Assembly: GCF_016908565.1 (NCBI RefSeq)
Contig: NZ_JAFBED010000012.1
Location: forward strand, 1-64,000
Length of the DNA stretch: 64,000 nt
From: Sutcliffiella tianshenii
GTDB taxonomy: Bacteria > Bacillota > Bacilli > Bacillales > Bacillaceae_I
Direction: 5' to 3'
Below are positions 42,753-52,656 of the stretch, piece after piece. The position numbers and the translations under genes were made by a program. The notes under the pieces were generated by a model. The model saw nothing but the letters and a program-made list of their open reading frames with translations. It searched no databases and was not told the DNA's origin. Numbering within the stretch: the stretch's first letter is position 1; the number at the start of each line of letters is the position of its first letter.

Positions 42753-44306
42753 TTATTTTTGCTCTTCGACGTTTGTTTCTTTTTTGTCGGTGCTTTTTGT
42801 GGTGCTGATTTCGTTTGTCAGGCTGTCGATGCTGTGGCGGATGTTGCCTTTGCCAGAGAAGTTTTCGATCAGCTCTTTGACGTCGATGCCTGAAGATGCT
42901 TTCAGGGATTCCTGAAGCGTGGACATCAGGTTCGTTGCGTAGCCTGTGATTTTGTTGGCACCGCCGTTTTCACCGCTGCTGCCAGTGTCGACAACCGTGA
43001 TCTTATCGATGTTTCCAAGTGGAGCTGCAACCTGCTTCGCATATTCAGGAAGCATTTTGATGATCATGTCGAGAATAGCCGCTTGGCCGAACTGTTCGAA
43101 TGCTTCTGCAATCTTTTCCTTCGCTTCCGCTTCTGCTAGACCCTTCAGACGGATGACTTCCGCTTCGGATTCCCCTTGCGCTCTTTGTGCGTCGGCTTTT
43201 GCGATACCGTCGATACGGACCTTTTCCGCTTCGGCTCTTGCCATTGCCTCGATGCGGTATTTGTTTGCATCTGCTTCTGCCATTTGCTTCGCCTTGTCTG
43301 CTGCCGCTCCCTGCTCAACAGAGTAACGGTCCGCGTCTGCTTTCTTTTTCACTTCGGAATCATACTGGCGCTCACGACGCAGGATCTCTTTTTCTTCAAG
43401 CTCGATTTGCTTTTGACGCTCGATGATCTGGATCTGCATCTGCTGCTCGGTTACTTCCTGCTTTGCGCGCGCTTCCTCAAGGTGGTAAGCCTGGTCGGCA
43501 CGTGCTTTTGCGATATCTTGCTCTCTGCGGTATTCGGCAATTTTCATTTGATTTTCTTTTTCCGCTTCCGCGATTTCCGTTGCACGCTCAAGCTCCGCAC
43601 GTTGCGCATCCTTTGCCGCTTCCGCACGCTTGATGCGTGTTTCTTTATCCGCCTCTGCAGTCGCAATGTCCGCATCACGCTTTACCTGCGCAATACGTGG
43701 CTTACCTAATGATTCTAAGTATCCATTGCTGTCACGAACATCCTTGATTGTGAAGGAAACGATGATAAGACCCATCTTTGCCAAATCCTGAGACGCGACA
43801 CGTTGTACTTCCTGTGAGAACTTCTCACGATTTTTATAGATTTCTTCTACAGTCATGGAACCCAAGATCGAACGCAAGTGACCTTCCAGTACTTCACGCG
43901 CTTCGTTTTCCATGTCTTCTTTAGCTTTTCCTAAAAATTGCTCGGCAGCTGTTGCAATATCACCGATCGAGCTGCCGATCTTGATTATTGCCGTACCGTC
44001 TGCCATAACCGGTACACCTTGCTCTGTGTATACTTCCGGAGTTTTTACATCAAGTTTGATAGATAGCAAGCTTAGTGGATCGGATTGCTGGAACACCGGC
44101 ACGATGAACGCACCGCCGCCTCGTACAATCTTGATCTTGTTGCCTGATTCGTCCACGTGTACATTTTTTCCGCCTAGATAACTACCAGTGATAATGAGTG
44201 CTTCGTCCGGCCCTGCCGTCTTATAGCGTGCTACAAACACGACTATCAGTGCAAAAATCAAGATGGCGACGACTGCGATAATGATGGCGATTTCTCCAAA
44301 TACCAT
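42753..44306 (-). CDS. floT: Flotillin
   Basis: This 517-residue protein resembles B. subtilis FloT (YuaG). It has an N-terminal membrane-inserted segment (residues 5-27), a PHB/SPFH domain (about 30-200) and a long Ala/Glu-rich coiled coil (about 210-430, with repeated A-E-A and E-K motifs). It forms scaffolds of membrane microdomains affecting fluidity, secretion and signalling. It is co-transcribed with the NfeD gene 14 bp upstream. A sigma-W-like promoter precedes the pair. Confidence 0.95.
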   Translation of the reverse strand: MVFGEIAIIIAVVAILIFALIVVFVARYKTAGPDEALIITGSYLGGKNVHVDESGNKIKIVRGGGAFIVPVFQQSDPLSLLSIKLDVKTPEVYTEQGVPVMADGTAIIKIGSSIGDIATAAEQFLGKAKEDMENEAREVLEGHLRSILGSMTVEEIYKNREKFSQEVQRVASQDLAKMGLIIVSFTIKDVRDSNGYLESLGKPRIAQVKRDADIATAEADKETRIKRAEAAKDAQRAELERATEIAEAEKENQMKIAEYRREQDIAKARADQAYHLEEARAKQEVTEQQMQIQIIERQKQIELEEKEILRRERQYDSEVKKKADADRYSVEQGAAADKAKQMAEADANKYRIEAMARAEAEKVRIDGIAKADAQRAQGESEAEVIRLKGLAEAEAKEKIAEAFEQFGQAAILDMIIKMLPEYAKQVAAPLGNIDKITVVDTGSSGENGGANKITGYATNLMSTLQESLKASSGIDVKELIENFSGKGNIRHSIDSLTNEISTTKSTDKKETNVEEQK

Positions 44307-44319
44307 GTGCTTTTTCCCC

Positions 44320-44859
44320 CTATTGATTATAAGATTCTAATACTTTTTCGTACGGGGTCACAAAAACTACCCCTTTTTGGACATCGATGATCAGTACTTC
44401 CGTTTCGTATGGGATTGCTTCATTTTCAAAGCTCTGCGCCGATTTGGATACCGTGCTTCCGCCAATGCTCAAAACCACTTCCCCAAAACCGTCCTTCGGT
44501 ATCGAAATGATGACCTTGGCAAGCTTCCCTTTCATGTCGTCATCCGAATACCCGAGTGAAGCCTCGGCAGAACGGATAGGCACAAAAACGAAAACATGCA
44601 GCAAAGTGACCAGGATACTGGAGATAACGGTGGATGCGCCCAACACAAACCAATCTGTCAGTGGTGAAAACTTATCCAGCAGATAGCCTGATGCACTGAA
44701 CACCGTCAAAAATGATAAAATAAGTGCCGGATCCACAGGTATTACATCAAAGATTCCATCCACAATATCAGACAGCAAGATATAAATTAGTGTCAAGCTT
44801 CCAAAAACAATGAGGCCCCAAAAGTAAAGCTGCATCATTTCCATTCCAAACAACGTCAT
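44320..44859 (-). CDS. NfeD-like membrane protein (YuaF type)
   Basis: This 179-residue protein has three or four membrane helices in the first 110 residues and a C-terminal OB-fold-like domain (DDDMKGKLAKVIISIPKDGF to GVVFVTPYEK). NfeD proteins are partners of flotillin/stomatin family members; B. subtilis YuaF sits in the same operon as YuaG. ATG at 44859 is chosen (AAAGGA 10 bases upstream); TTG at 44865 is too close to that site. Confidence 0.88.
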   Translation of the reverse strand: MTLFGMEMMQLYFWGLIVFGSLTLIYILLSDIVDGIFDVIPVDPALILSFLTVFSASGYLLDKFSPLTDWFVLGASTVISSILVTLLHVFVFVPIRSAEASLGYSDDDMKGKLAKVIISIPKDGFGEVVLSIGGSTVSKSAQSFENEAIPYETEVLIIDVQKGVVFVTPYEKVLESYNQ

Positions 44860-44881
44860 AGGCAATCGGTCCTTTCTTTTA

Positions 44882-44900
44882 GGGACAGGTTCCTTGTCCC
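44882..44900. repeat. REP-like GGGACAGGTTCCTTGTCCC
   Basis: This 19-base imperfect palindrome lies in the leader of the nfeD-floT operon. It is related to the GGGGACGGTTCTC motif at 1883 and 2333. It lies 22 bp upstream of the NfeD start and overlaps the transcribed leader. Confidence 0.6.
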
Positions 44901-44978
44901 ACTTTTCCTTCAGAGCATTCAGGCCACCCCAAACTTCACGTCAACTGATCTCCTCCCCCATTTGTACTTCCAATAGTT

Positions 44979-45007
44979 TATACGGAAGAAGCGCCTCCCA
45001 GGTTTCA
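44979..45007 (-). promoter_or_regulatory. Sigma-W-like ECF promoter of nfeD-floT
   Basis: On the minus strand TGAAAC (45002-45007) and CGTATA (44979-44984) are 17 bp apart, matching the sigma-W -35 TGAAAC and -10 CGTA elements. The start codon is 120 bp downstream. In B. subtilis yuaFG belongs to the sigma-W regulon, induced by envelope stress. Confidence 0.82.
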
Positions 45008-45139
45008 AAAATCGGCAAAGATTATTTACCAACTGTTTAAAAGCTTGTGGAAGGTGTAAAATAGATAAGAGACTATTGTGAATATACGAAAAATTAACCA
45101 CGTCTCTTCCATAATAAACCAAACTAGAGGGGAAAACCA

Positions 45140-46027
45140 TTGAAAATGATAAAAAAATTACTGATCGGATCATCCTGCATCGCACTCCTTGCTGCATGCA
45201 ACCCACTTGAAACCTTGTCCGGTGAAGAACCTGTAATGATAAGCAGTAGACATGCTTCAAAATCGCCTGACCTTTCCCCGGCTAAAGAGAAATGGGAAGG
45301 ATTTTTCAACAAGGAGGTAGCGGTTGTGGAGGAAGAACCCGAAGAAGAAACACCAGCAGAGCCAGCTGAAGAAGAGCCGAGCGAACCCGTGACCGGGGAA
45401 CCATCGGATGCACCTCCTGAAGAAGAAGCAATCCCGGTTGTCGCGAACCCGACAGCAATCAATGTGATGGTCAATAAATTCTGGGCCTTGCCGGATGGAT
45501 ATCGCCCACCTGATTTGATCCGCCCGAATGTACCATTTTCATTTGGCAACGAAAACAGCGACCGCGCCAAGCTGCGCCAGGAGGCTGCCGAAGCATTGGA
45601 GATGATGTTTGCCGGTGCTGCTTCTGAAGGCATCGAGCTCTACGCACGATCCGGATTCCGATCCTACGAAACACAGGAATCCATTTTCAAAAATGAAATT
45701 GCCACCTATGGCTACGAACAAGCCGTTCTATATGTCGCGCGCCCTGGAACAAGCGAACACCAGACAGGACTCACGATGGACATCACCGCCAAAAGCGTAG
45801 GTCTGGAGCTAGTCGAAAGCTTTGAAAACACCGCCGAGGGCAAATGGCTCGCCACAAACGCCCATCAGTACGGTTTCATCCTTCGCTATCCGAAAGGGAA
45901 AACGAACATTACAGGATATGCCTTCGAACCGTGGCACTACCGATATGTCGGGGTGGAAATTGCAACGGATATATTCAATAGAGGAATTACGTTGGAAGAG
46001 TATATGGGTGATGTTCGGGAGTTTTAG
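45140..46027 (+). CDS. D-alanyl-D-alanine carboxypeptidase, VanY family lipoprotein
   Basis: This 295-residue zinc peptidase trims the terminal D-Ala of peptidoglycan peptides. A lipobox (LLAAC) anchors it, and an acidic Pro/Glu linker of about 60 residues follows. The VanY domain has LYARSGFRSYETQ, GTSEHQTGLTMDI (zinc His and Asp) and PWHYRYVG (third zinc His). The relative in Bacillus is YodJ. TTG at 45140 is taken as start, with GAGGGG 7 bases upstream; ATG at 45146 is possible. Confidence 0.88.
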   Translation: MKMIKKLLIGSSCIALLAACNPLETLSGEEPVMISSRHASKSPDLSPAKEKWEGFFNKEVAVVEEEPEEETPAEPAEEEPSEPVTGEPSDAPPEEEAIPVVANPTAINVMVNKFWALPDGYRPPDLIRPNVPFSFGNENSDRAKLRQEAAEALEMMFAGAASEGIELYARSGFRSYETQESIFKNEIATYGYEQAVLYVARPGTSEHQTGLTMDITAKSVGLELVESFENTAEGKWLATNAHQYGFILRYPKGKTNITGYAFEPWHYRYVGVEIATDIFNRGITLEEYMGDVREF

Positions 46028-46036
46028 GGTTGAAAT

Positions 46037-46075
46037 GGCGAGGTGCCGCTTGAGGGCGGTGCCTTGCCATTTTTG
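46037..46075 (+). terminator. Terminator of VanY-type gene
   Basis: GGCGAGGTGCCGC pairs with GGCGGTGCCTTGCC (imperfect), followed by ATTTTTG. Confidence 0.75.
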
Positions 46076-46128
46076 TGTGTATGGGGATGTGGGTTGGTTG
46101 CGGTTGGTGGATGTCGGGATTTTGGGAG

Positions 46129-46235
46129 GATGATGGGCTTTTTGCCCCGCTCAGTTAGTGAAAAAGCCCTTCATCGGCTTTATGATGGGCTTTTCGACCA
46201 GCTCGTTTAGTAAAAAAGCCCGTCATCCAACCCGA
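46129..46235. repeat. Tandem pair of 52-bp hairpin units
   Basis: Two units starting at 46131 and 46183 each read TGATGGGCTTTT, a loop with GCTC and TTAGT, then AAAAAGCCC and TCATC, so each folds into a hairpin. The units are 52 bp apart and about 80 percent alike. They lie between convergent VanY and gatB genes. The remaining gap (46236-46290) is GC-rich without an ORF. Confidence 0.8.
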
Positions 46236-46290
46236 CGCCCCCCATTCTCCCAGGTTAAACAAAATACCAGCCGCCCGCCCCCACTAAAAC

Positions 46291-46322
46291 AAAAAAGAAC
46301 CCCAGCCCAAAGCCGGAGTCCC
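46291..46322 (-). terminator. Terminator of gatCAB
   Basis: On the minus strand ACTCCGGC pairs with GGCTGGGGT (two G-U) around a TTTG loop, followed by CTTTTTTG. Confidence 0.7.
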
Positions 46323-46328
46323 ACTACA

Positions 46329-47759
46329 TCATCTCTGCTTAATCTCCTCAAGCAACAGCTTGTTGACCATTGGAGGGTTTGCTTGTCCTTTTGTCGCTTT
46401 CATGATCTGCCCTACAAGGAAGCCGATTGCGCGTTCTTTTCCGCTTTTGAAATCCTCGATGGATTGAGGGTTTGCATCAAGCGTTTCGCCTACGATTTTG
46501 CGAAGGGTACCTTCGTCAGAGATCTGTACAAGACCTTGGTCCTTGACGATTTGCTCTGCATCCCCGCCTTTTTCGATCAGCTCTTTAAATACCTTTTTCG
46601 CTATTTTCGAAGAGATCGTGCCTTTTTCCAATAGCTTGATCATGCCGGCAAGTCCGGCTGGAGTCAATGCTACATCCTCGAGTTCTTTCCCCTCGGAGTT
46701 CAAGTATGCGGAAACCTCGCCCATCAGCCAGTTGGATGCAAGCTTCGCATCCGCTCCTTCCGCGATTGTCTCGTCGAAGAAATCGGACATTTCTTTTGTC
46801 ACGGTCAATACTTGTGCGTCATACGCAGGCAAGCCGAGCTCTTCCACGTAACGGCGTTTTCGCACGTCCGGGAGGGCAGGGATTTCTGCACGGACACGCT
46901 CCTTCCACTCGTCATCGATGTGAAGGGAAACAAGGTCCGGCTCCGGGAAGTAGCGGTAGTCGTCCGATCCTTCTTTTACACGCATCAAGATCGTCTCTTT
47001 TGTCGCTTCATCATAACGGCGCGTTTCCTGCTCGATCACTCCGCCAGATAGGAGGACCTTCTCCTGGCGGATCACTTCATGCTCTAGGCCCTTTTGGACG
47101 AAGTTGAAGGAGTTCAGGTTTTTAAGCTCCGCTTTTGTACCGAACTTCTCCTGTCCAACAGGACGAAGGGAAATGTTCGCGTCACAGCGAAGGGATCCTT
47201 CTTCCATTTTGCAATCGGATACGCCTGTATATTGGATGATGCTCTTTAATTTTTCAAGATAGGCATACGCCTCTTCCGGAGTTCTGATGTCCGGTTCGGA
47301 TACGATCTCGACAAGAGGTGTTCCTTGGCGGTTAAAGTCGACAAGGGAATAGCCGTCTCCTGTGTGCATCAGTTTCCCTGCATCCTCTTCAAGATGAAGG
47401 CGAGTGATTCCGATGCGTTTCTTTTCACCGTTCACTTCGATATCGATCCAGCCGTTTTCGCCGATCGGCTTGTCATATTGAGAAATCTGATAAGCCTTCG
47501 GGTTGTCCGGATAGAAGTAGTTTTTTCGGTCGAATTTCGTGTCGGTCGCAACCTCGCAGTTCAACGCCATCGCGGCTTTCATTGCATACTCCACCGCTTG
47601 TCTGTTGAGGACAGGCAAGGTTCCTGGATACCCAAGTTCCACGACACTTGTATTGGAGTTCGGTTCTGCGCCGAATTCGTTCGGGCTTGCCGAGAATATT
47701 TTTGATTTTGTTTTAAGCTCTACGTGTACCTCTAGTCCAATTATCGTTTCAAAGTTCAT
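46329..47759 (-). CDS. gatB: Asp-tRNA(Asn)/Glu-tRNA(Gln) amidotransferase subunit B
   Basis: This 476-residue subunit of the GatCAB complex binds misacylated tRNA and activates the side chain by phosphorylation. The start [17 protein letters not shown] and the motif [18 protein letters not shown] are typical of GatB, and a YqeY-like C-terminal tail domain is present (about 330-476). The operon order is gatC-gatA-gatB. AGGGGTGAG precedes the ATG. Confidence 0.97.
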   Translation of the reverse strand: MNFETIIGLEVHVELKTKSKIFSASPNEFGAEPNSNTSVVELGYPGTLPVLNRQAVEYAMKAAMALNCEVATDTKFDRKNYFYPDNPKAYQISQYDKPIGENGWIDIEVNGEKKRIGITRLHLEEDAGKLMHTGDGYSLVDFNRQGTPLVEIVSEPDIRTPEEAYAYLEKLKSIIQYTGVSDCKMEEGSLRCDANISLRPVGQEKFGTKAELKNLNSFNFVQKGLEHEVIRQEKVLLSGGVIEQETRRYDEATKETILMRVKEGSDDYRYFPEPDLVSLHIDDEWKERVRAEIPALPDVRKRRYVEELGLPAYDAQVLTVTKEMSDFFDETIAEGADAKLASNWLMGEVSAYLNSEGKELEDVALTPAGLAGMIKLLEKGTISSKIAKKVFKELIEKGGDAEQIVKDQGLVQISDEGTLRKIVGETLDANPQSIEDFKSGKERAIGFLVGQIMKATKGQANPPMVNKLLLEEIKQR

Positions 47760-47770
47760 CGTCTCACCCC

Positions 47771-49228
47771 TTACAGTTGTGGTTTTTTTGTATGATGGTC
47801 GGTTGCCTGCTCGAACGCATGTGCAACACGATAGATGGTGCTTTCATCAAAATGCTTCGCGATGATCTGCAAGCCAACAGGCAAGCCATCCACAAATCCT
47901 GCCGGGACAGAGATCCCTGGTACGCCCGCAAGGTTAACCGGGATGGTCAGGATATCGTTCGCATACATCGTTAATGGGTCCTTCGTCTTTTCGCCCACCT
48001 TGAATGCAGGGGTCGGCGTTGTCGGTCCGATGATAACGTCATATTTTTCAAAGACCTTTTCAAAGTCCTGCTTGATCAATGTACGGACCTTCTGCGCTTT
48101 GATGTAGTATGCATCATAGTGTCCGGCACTAAGTGCATATGTTCCAAGCATGATACGGCGCTTCACTTCCGGACCGAATCCTTCTGCACGCGTCTGCTTG
48201 TACATCTCCAAAAGGTTTTTCGCATTATCAGTACGATAGCCATAGCGGACTCCGTCAAAACGGGCCAGGTTGGCTGATGCTTCAGATGAAGACAATAGAT
48301 AGTAAGTGGCCAATGCATATTTGGAGTGAGGCAGAGACACCTCTTCCCAAGTTGCGCCGAGTCCTTCCAAGACCTTCAGTGCATCCAACACGGATTGACG
48401 CACTTCTTCGCTGACACCCTCACCAAGATATTCTTTTGGCACACCGATCTTCAGCCCCTTCACATCCCCGGTCATGCCGGATAGGAAGTCAGGAACCTCG
48501 GTATTTGCAGAAGTGGAATCCATTTGGTCCACACCCGAGATCGCCTGTAATAAATAGGCGTTGTCTTCGACGGTGCGTGTGATCGGTCCGATCTGGTCCA
48601 GGGAGGATGCAAAAGCAACCAAACCATAACGGGACACACGGCCATATGTAGGTTTTAATCCGACTACCCCACAGAATGCCGCCGGCTGACGGATCGATCC
48701 GCCTGTATCAGAACCAAGGGAGAAGAAGACTTCGCCTGCAGCCACTGCAGCTGCGGAGCCGCCACTTGATCCACCTGGAACACGGTCCAGATCCCATGGA
48801 TTGCGGGTTGCAGCAAACGCGGAGTTTTCATTGGAAGAACCCATCGCGAACTCATCCATGTTGATTTTTCCGATTGTAATCGTTTCTGCCTTTTTAAGCT
48901 TCTCTACAACGGTAGCGTCATAAATCGGGTTGAAATCGCCAAGTATCTTACTTCCACATGTTGTACGGATCCCTTTTGTGACGATGTTATCCTTCACACC
49001 GACAGGAAGCCCGAATAATAGGCCATGTTCTTTTTCCTTGCCAAGCGCTTCATCAAGCACCTTGGCCTGCTTGCGTGCATTCTCTTCGTCAAGCGTCAAA
49101 AATGCCTGCACTTTGCCATCCACTTCACCTATGCGTTTGTAGGATTCATCGACTAGATCTGAAACAGAGATTTCTTTTTTATGTAAAAGGCTATGTAATT
49201 CCGATAGCTTTTGATCAAACAATGACAT
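47771..49228 (-). CDS. gatA: Asp/Glu-tRNA amidotransferase subunit A
   Basis: This 485-residue amidase subunit releases ammonia from glutamine for the tRNA amidation step. It has the amidase signature with [40 protein letters not shown] (catalytic Ser-cis-Ser pair) and the catalytic Lys in [17 protein letters not shown] lies before the ATG. It ends 11 bp before gatB. Confidence 0.97.
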   Translation of the reverse strand: MSLFDQKLSELHSLLHKKEISVSDLVDESYKRIGEVDGKVQAFLTLDEENARKQAKVLDEALGKEKEHGLLFGLPVGVKDNIVTKGIRTTCGSKILGDFNPIYDATVVEKLKKAETITIGKINMDEFAMGSSNENSAFAATRNPWDLDRVPGGSSGGSAAAVAAGEVFFSLGSDTGGSIRQPAAFCGVVGLKPTYGRVSRYGLVAFASSLDQIGPITRTVEDNAYLLQAISGVDQMDSTSANTEVPDFLSGMTGDVKGLKIGVPKEYLGEGVSEEVRQSVLDALKVLEGLGATWEEVSLPHSKYALATYYLLSSSEASANLARFDGVRYGYRTDNAKNLLEMYKQTRAEGFGPEVKRRIMLGTYALSAGHYDAYYIKAQKVRTLIKQDFEKVFEKYDVIIGPTTPTPAFKVGEKTKDPLTMYANDILTIPVNLAGVPGISVPAGFVDGLPVGLQIIAKHFDESTIYRVAHAFEQATDHHTKKPQL

Positions 49229-49242
49229 GGTATCCCTCCTGA

Positions 49243-49533
49243 CTATTCTATAATTGACGGTACGCGAATCTGGCCATTCTTGTGGTCAGGTGCGTTCTTC
49301 AATACCTCATCCACCGGCAGGCCTTCTTTTGGTACATCGTCCCTCATGATATTCTTCATAGGAAGAACATGAGTGGTAGGTGGAACATGATCTGTATCTA
49401 ATTCATTCAGCTGCTCTGCAAATGAAATGATTGCATCCAATTGACTTGTGAACATGACCGCTTCCTCTTCGTTGATTGCAAGACGGGCCAAATGTGCCAC
49501 GTGTTTTACTTGATCCTCTGAAATACGGGACAT
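49243..49533 (-). CDS. gatC: Asp/Glu-tRNA amidotransferase subunit C
   Basis: This 96-residue subunit stabilises the GatA-GatB complex. It has the family start [17 protein letters not shown] and the middle [17 protein letters not shown]. It is the first gene of the operon. GGAGGTG lies upstream of the ATG. The C-terminus [10 protein letters not shown] is normal. Confidence 0.95.
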   Translation of the reverse strand: MSRISEDQVKHVAHLARLAINEEEAVMFTSQLDAIISFAEQLNELDTDHVPPTTHVLPMKNIMRDDVPKEGLPVDEVLKNAPDHKNGQIRVPSIIE

Positions 49534-49837
49534 CCTCTTTCACCTCCGCAAAATATCGAATCTTGCACAATATCCATTAATCATACTAAACTTTACCCCG
49601 CTCAAGCAATAGCGAGGCCCTGCTACTTCACAAAGACAAAAAATTCTCCAGGACTTATATGTATTTCATCCGTTTTTGGGGAAAATAACCGTGTGGAAAT
49701 AGTCCTGAAATTGTCAGTATCATTACAGGAATATTACGTGATTGAAAATTATGAATAGTTTTACTTTAATTTCTTCCCAATGTACCGCTATCCCCCAAGC
49801 CTCAAGGGATACGACTCTTTTCTTCCTATTGAAAATA
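49534..49837. other. Gap between gatC and putP promoter, nothing further seen
   Basis: This divergent intergenic stretch should hold the gatCAB promoter. No riboswitch, repeat or small ORF could be supported here. Confidence 0.5.
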
Positions 49838-49863
49838 GTTTCATTCGCTTGAATTAAGGGAAA
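49838..49863 (+). promoter_or_regulatory. Candidate sigma-B promoter of putP
   Basis: GTTTCA (49838-49843) and GGGAAA (49858-49863) are 14 bp apart, near the sigma-B consensus GTTTAA-N12-14-GGGWAT. B. subtilis opuE has one sigma-B and one sigma-A promoter for osmotic stress, so the same arrangement is plausible here. Confidence 0.55.
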
Positions 49864-49954
49864 TACTTTGTTAGCTTAGATACTCGTAACCGGTATCAGA
49901 GCAATTTGGGGCGCCGAAATTGCTGAAAAAAGAGAGAGAAAACAGGAGTTGATT

Positions 49955-51466
49955 TTGTTGGAATTTGAAACATTTATATCACTAGGCTTGTATTTCATCG
50001 GGATGTTGGCGATTGGATACTATGCCTATAAAAAATCCACGGATAACATTTCCGAATATATGCTAGGTGGCCGTCAATTAGGTCCAGGTGTTACTGCATT
50101 ATCCGCAGGGGCATCCGATATGAGTGGCTGGATGCTGATGGGATTGCCTGGAGCCATGTATGCAACCGGTATATCAAGCATTTGGCTCGCCATCGGTTTA
50201 ACCATCGGGGCATACTTGAACTATATTCTCGTAGCACCTCGTCTTCGAACCTATACGGAAGTGGCAAATGATTCAATCACAATCCCAGATTACTTCGAGA
50301 ATCGTTTCTACGATGGTACTCGAATCCTTCGTTTTGTATCTGCAATCGTTATAATCATTTTCTTTACGCTATACACTTCTGCCGGTATGGTTTCCGGTGG
50401 TACACTTTTCGAAAGTGCATTCGGCTTGGATTATCGGACAGGACTATTTGTGACAGCCGGGGTAGTTGTTGCATACACCCTTTTCGGTGGATTTTTAGCG
50501 GTAAGCTTAACTGACTTTGCACAAGGTGTCATCATGCTGCTTGCCTTGGTCCTTGTACCTATCGTTGCTTTTACAAGCTTAGGTGGAGTTGGTACATCGT
50601 TAGATGAAATCCGTGCAATCGATCCTTCTCACTTGGACTTCTTTACAGGTACGACCGTCCTCGGGATCATCTCCCTGTTAGCATGGGGGCTTGGCTACTT
50701 CGGACAGCCGCATATCATTGTCCGCTTTATGGCAATCAAGTCGATCCGTGACTTCAAGGCTGCACGCCGCATCGGGATGAGCTGGATGATCGTATCCATC
50801 ATCGGTGCGATGGCTACCGGTCTTGTCGGTTACGCATATGTAAACCGAACTGGAATGGATTTGGATAATCCCGAAACCATTTTCATCGCCTTTTCACAGG
50901 TACTGTTCCATCCATTGATCACTGGTTTCTTACTGGCAGCAATACTGGCAGCCATCATGAGCACGATTTCCTCCCAGTTGCTCGTAACATCCAGTGCCTT
51001 GACGGAAGACTTCTATAAAACTTTCTTCCGCCGCGAAGCATCAGATAAGGAACTTGTATTGATCGGTCGTATGTCTGTACTTCTGGTTGCCATTGTTTCC
51101 ATCTTGCTTTCCTACACGCCAAACGATACGATCCTTGATCTTGTAGGACAGGCATGGGCAGGATTTGGTGCAGCATTCGGACCGGTTGTACTGCTAAGTC
51201 TTTACTGGAAACGCATGAACCGTTGGGGAGCACTTGCAGGTATGATCGTCGGGGCATTGACCGTCCTTATCTGGATCTATGGTCCCTTTAAGATTAATGG
51301 TATTGCGACAACCAAATACTTGTATGAAATGATTCCAGGGTTCTTCCTAAGTGCACTTGCAGTCATCATCGTAAGTTACTTGACAAACTTCCCTCGTAAG
51401 ATGGTCCGTGAGACATTCACGGAAATGGAAGAGACAATGGTAGAGGAACATAATAAAGAAGATTAA
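49955..51466 (+). CDS. putP: Sodium/proline symporter (PutP/OpuE type)
   Basis: This approximately 503-residue SSSF transporter has about 13 helices. It has the proline-symporter motifs [20 protein letters not shown] and [16 protein letters not shown] near the N-terminus and [13 protein letters not shown]. The position next to gatCAB and camS matches B. subtilis opuE (osmoprotective proline uptake), but here a P5C dehydrogenase is adjacent, so uptake for catabolism is also possible. AGGAG is 6 bases before the TTG at 49955; the start may be TTG at 49958. Confidence 0.9.
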   Translation: MLEFETFISLGLYFIGMLAIGYYAYKKSTDNISEYMLGGRQLGPGVTALSAGASDMSGWMLMGLPGAMYATGISSIWLAIGLTIGAYLNYILVAPRLRTYTEVANDSITIPDYFENRFYDGTRILRFVSAIVIIIFFTLYTSAGMVSGGTLFESAFGLDYRTGLFVTAGVVVAYTLFGGFLAVSLTDFAQGVIMLLALVLVPIVAFTSLGGVGTSLDEIRAIDPSHLDFFTGTTVLGIISLLAWGLGYFGQPHIIVRFMAIKSIRDFKAARRIGMSWMIVSIIGAMATGLVGYAYVNRTGMDLDNPETIFIAFSQVLFHPLITGFLLAAILAAIMSTISSQLLVTSSALTEDFYKTFFRREASDKELVLIGRMSVLLVAIVSILLSYTPNDTILDLVGQAWAGFGAAFGPVVLLSLYWKRMNRWGALAGMIVGALTVLIWIYGPFKINGIATTKYLYEMIPGFFLSALAVIIVSYLTNFPRKMVRETFTEMEETMVEEHNKED

Positions 51467-51509
51467 TGATTTATTGAGGAGGGCCACTACGGCTCTCCTT
51501 TTTGTTATA

Positions 51510-51617
51510 TCAAAATTCCTTTTTTAAAATTTAATTTGTTAAAAATATTTCAATCCCGTGTGCCAGTTCAGATGGCAAAAAAATTAATCAAACGTTTGTT
51601 TAAAAAATACTTTCCCG
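51510..51617. repeat. Dispersed 108-bp intergenic element, copy C
   Basis: This copy aligns gap-free with copies A and B over TCCTTTTTTAAAA, TTTCAATC and the palindrome-like core TTAATCAAACGTTTGTTTAA (51584-51603). The middle is more diverged than between A and B. It lies downstream of putP. Confidence 0.78.
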
Positions 51618-51746
51618 GGAAAATATTTTCGACATCCCCCCTAGAATTCAGACAAAAAGGGACATAATTTCTACTATAATTTCTGAAAAAGCTAATTTGT
51701 GTACGGAGCGCCGAACCCTTTGCCATTCCTCACTTCCAACCATTGC

Positions 51747-51766
51747 TTAATCAAACGTTTGTTTAA
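51747..51766. repeat. Extra copy of the 20-bp palindrome-like core
   Basis: TTAATCAAACGTTTGTTTAA is identical to the core of the three 108-bp elements, but the rest of the element is absent. Flanks AAAAAAGCTAT match the sequence after the core in copies A and B. Confidence 0.85.
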
Positions 51767-51782
51767 AAAAAGCTATCTCAAT

Positions 51783-51820
51783 AAAAAAAGCCTTACTCCG
51801 TCACGAAACGAAAGTAAGGC
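51783..51820 (-). terminator. Terminator of DUF4397 gene
   Basis: On the minus strand GCCTTACT pairs with AGTAAGGC around a 14-base loop, followed by TTTTTTTATT. Confidence 0.88.
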
Positions 51821-51828
51821 CCTTCCTC

Positions 51829-52485
51829 TTATTTTTCAGAATCAATCAGTACAAGTACTTCCAATTGATTTGCCGTGTTCACTGCAAGAACTGTGTAAAC
51901 TGTATCTGCCTCGAGCTTTGTTCCGGTAAGGTCCAATACCTTTTTCCCTTCCGGTGTCCTGATTTCGAGGTCATACGTTCCAGGATCAACTTCCTTGTAA
52001 TCGGTGATTCCCTTGAAGGAAGCTCCAGAGAATAGGGCATCCCCACCTTTTAGACCGACATCCACTGTTGGAGCGTCAGGGGAAAGATGGCCGACACGCA
52101 CCTTTGCCTTGCCTGGGGAGGCTTCTGTGGAATCCTCTGCGATCACCAATTCAAGGTTGGCAAGCTTGTTTGCTGCAGCAACCGTATAAGCTTTGCCTGC
52201 TTCGACTTTCACTTTTTGGGTAAGAACCGCCTTGTCCTTTTTCCCTGCAGGATAGATTTCCACTTTGTACTCGCCTGCTTTAAGCGGGAGATAATCTGTT
52301 GCGTCCTTGAATTCTGCACCCTGTACCACTGCCGTTCCATCGACATACACATCAACAGCAGGGGCATCAGGCGATGCGTGGACGATCCGCACCTTTGCAT
52401 CCGCTCTGTTTTCAGCGGCAAGTACGCCGGTTACCGTTCCAATTGCCAGCGTGAAAAATGCAACAACCAATAAAAGTTTTTTCAT
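51829..52485 (-). CDS. Secreted DUF4397 repeat protein
   Basis: This 218-residue protein has a signal peptide (about residues 1-24) and two DUF4397 modules. They start VRIVHASPDAPAVDVYVDG and VRVGHLSPDAPTVDVGLKG. The modules are Ig-like beta domains found in Bacillus extracellular proteins, presumably surface or cell-wall associated. No enzyme motif is present. AGGAGG lies before the ATG. It is a single gene. Confidence 0.85.
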   Translation of the reverse strand: MKKLLLVVAFFTLAIGTVTGVLAAENRADAKVRIVHASPDAPAVDVYVDGTAVVQGAEFKDATDYLPLKAGEYKVEIYPAGKKDKAVLTQKVKVEAGKAYTVAAANKLANLELVIAEDSTEASPGKAKVRVGHLSPDAPTVDVGLKGGDALFSGASFKGITDYKEVDPGTYDLEIRTPEGKKVLDLTGTKLEADTVYTVLAVNTANQLEVLVLIDSEK

Positions 52486-52610
52486 CCTTTTTCCTCCTTC
52501 ACTTCATGATGCAAACGTATTTTGCACAATAGTTAGTATGGAAGAAAAGATGGGGATTATGTGTATTTTTGTATAAATTAACCTCTATGAATTACGTGAA
52601 TCCGATAAAA

Positions 52611-52643
52611 GACAAAAAGCCTGGGAATGTCCCAAGCTTTTTG
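52611..52643. terminator. Terminator of P5C dehydrogenase gene
   Basis: AAAAAGCcTGGGA pairs with TCCCAaGCTTTTT, with a 3-base loop. The hairpin has T-runs on both strands. Confidence 0.85.
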
Positions 52644-52656
52644 TGTATGTCTAGAT

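Noticed and set aside
43176-43709. Long plus-strand ORF opposite floT
   Set aside because: It mirrors the repetitive coiled-coil codons of flotillin and lacks a ribosome site.
46667-47107. Plus-strand ORF opposite gatB
   Set aside because: Antisense frame of a strongly conserved gene with no start signal.
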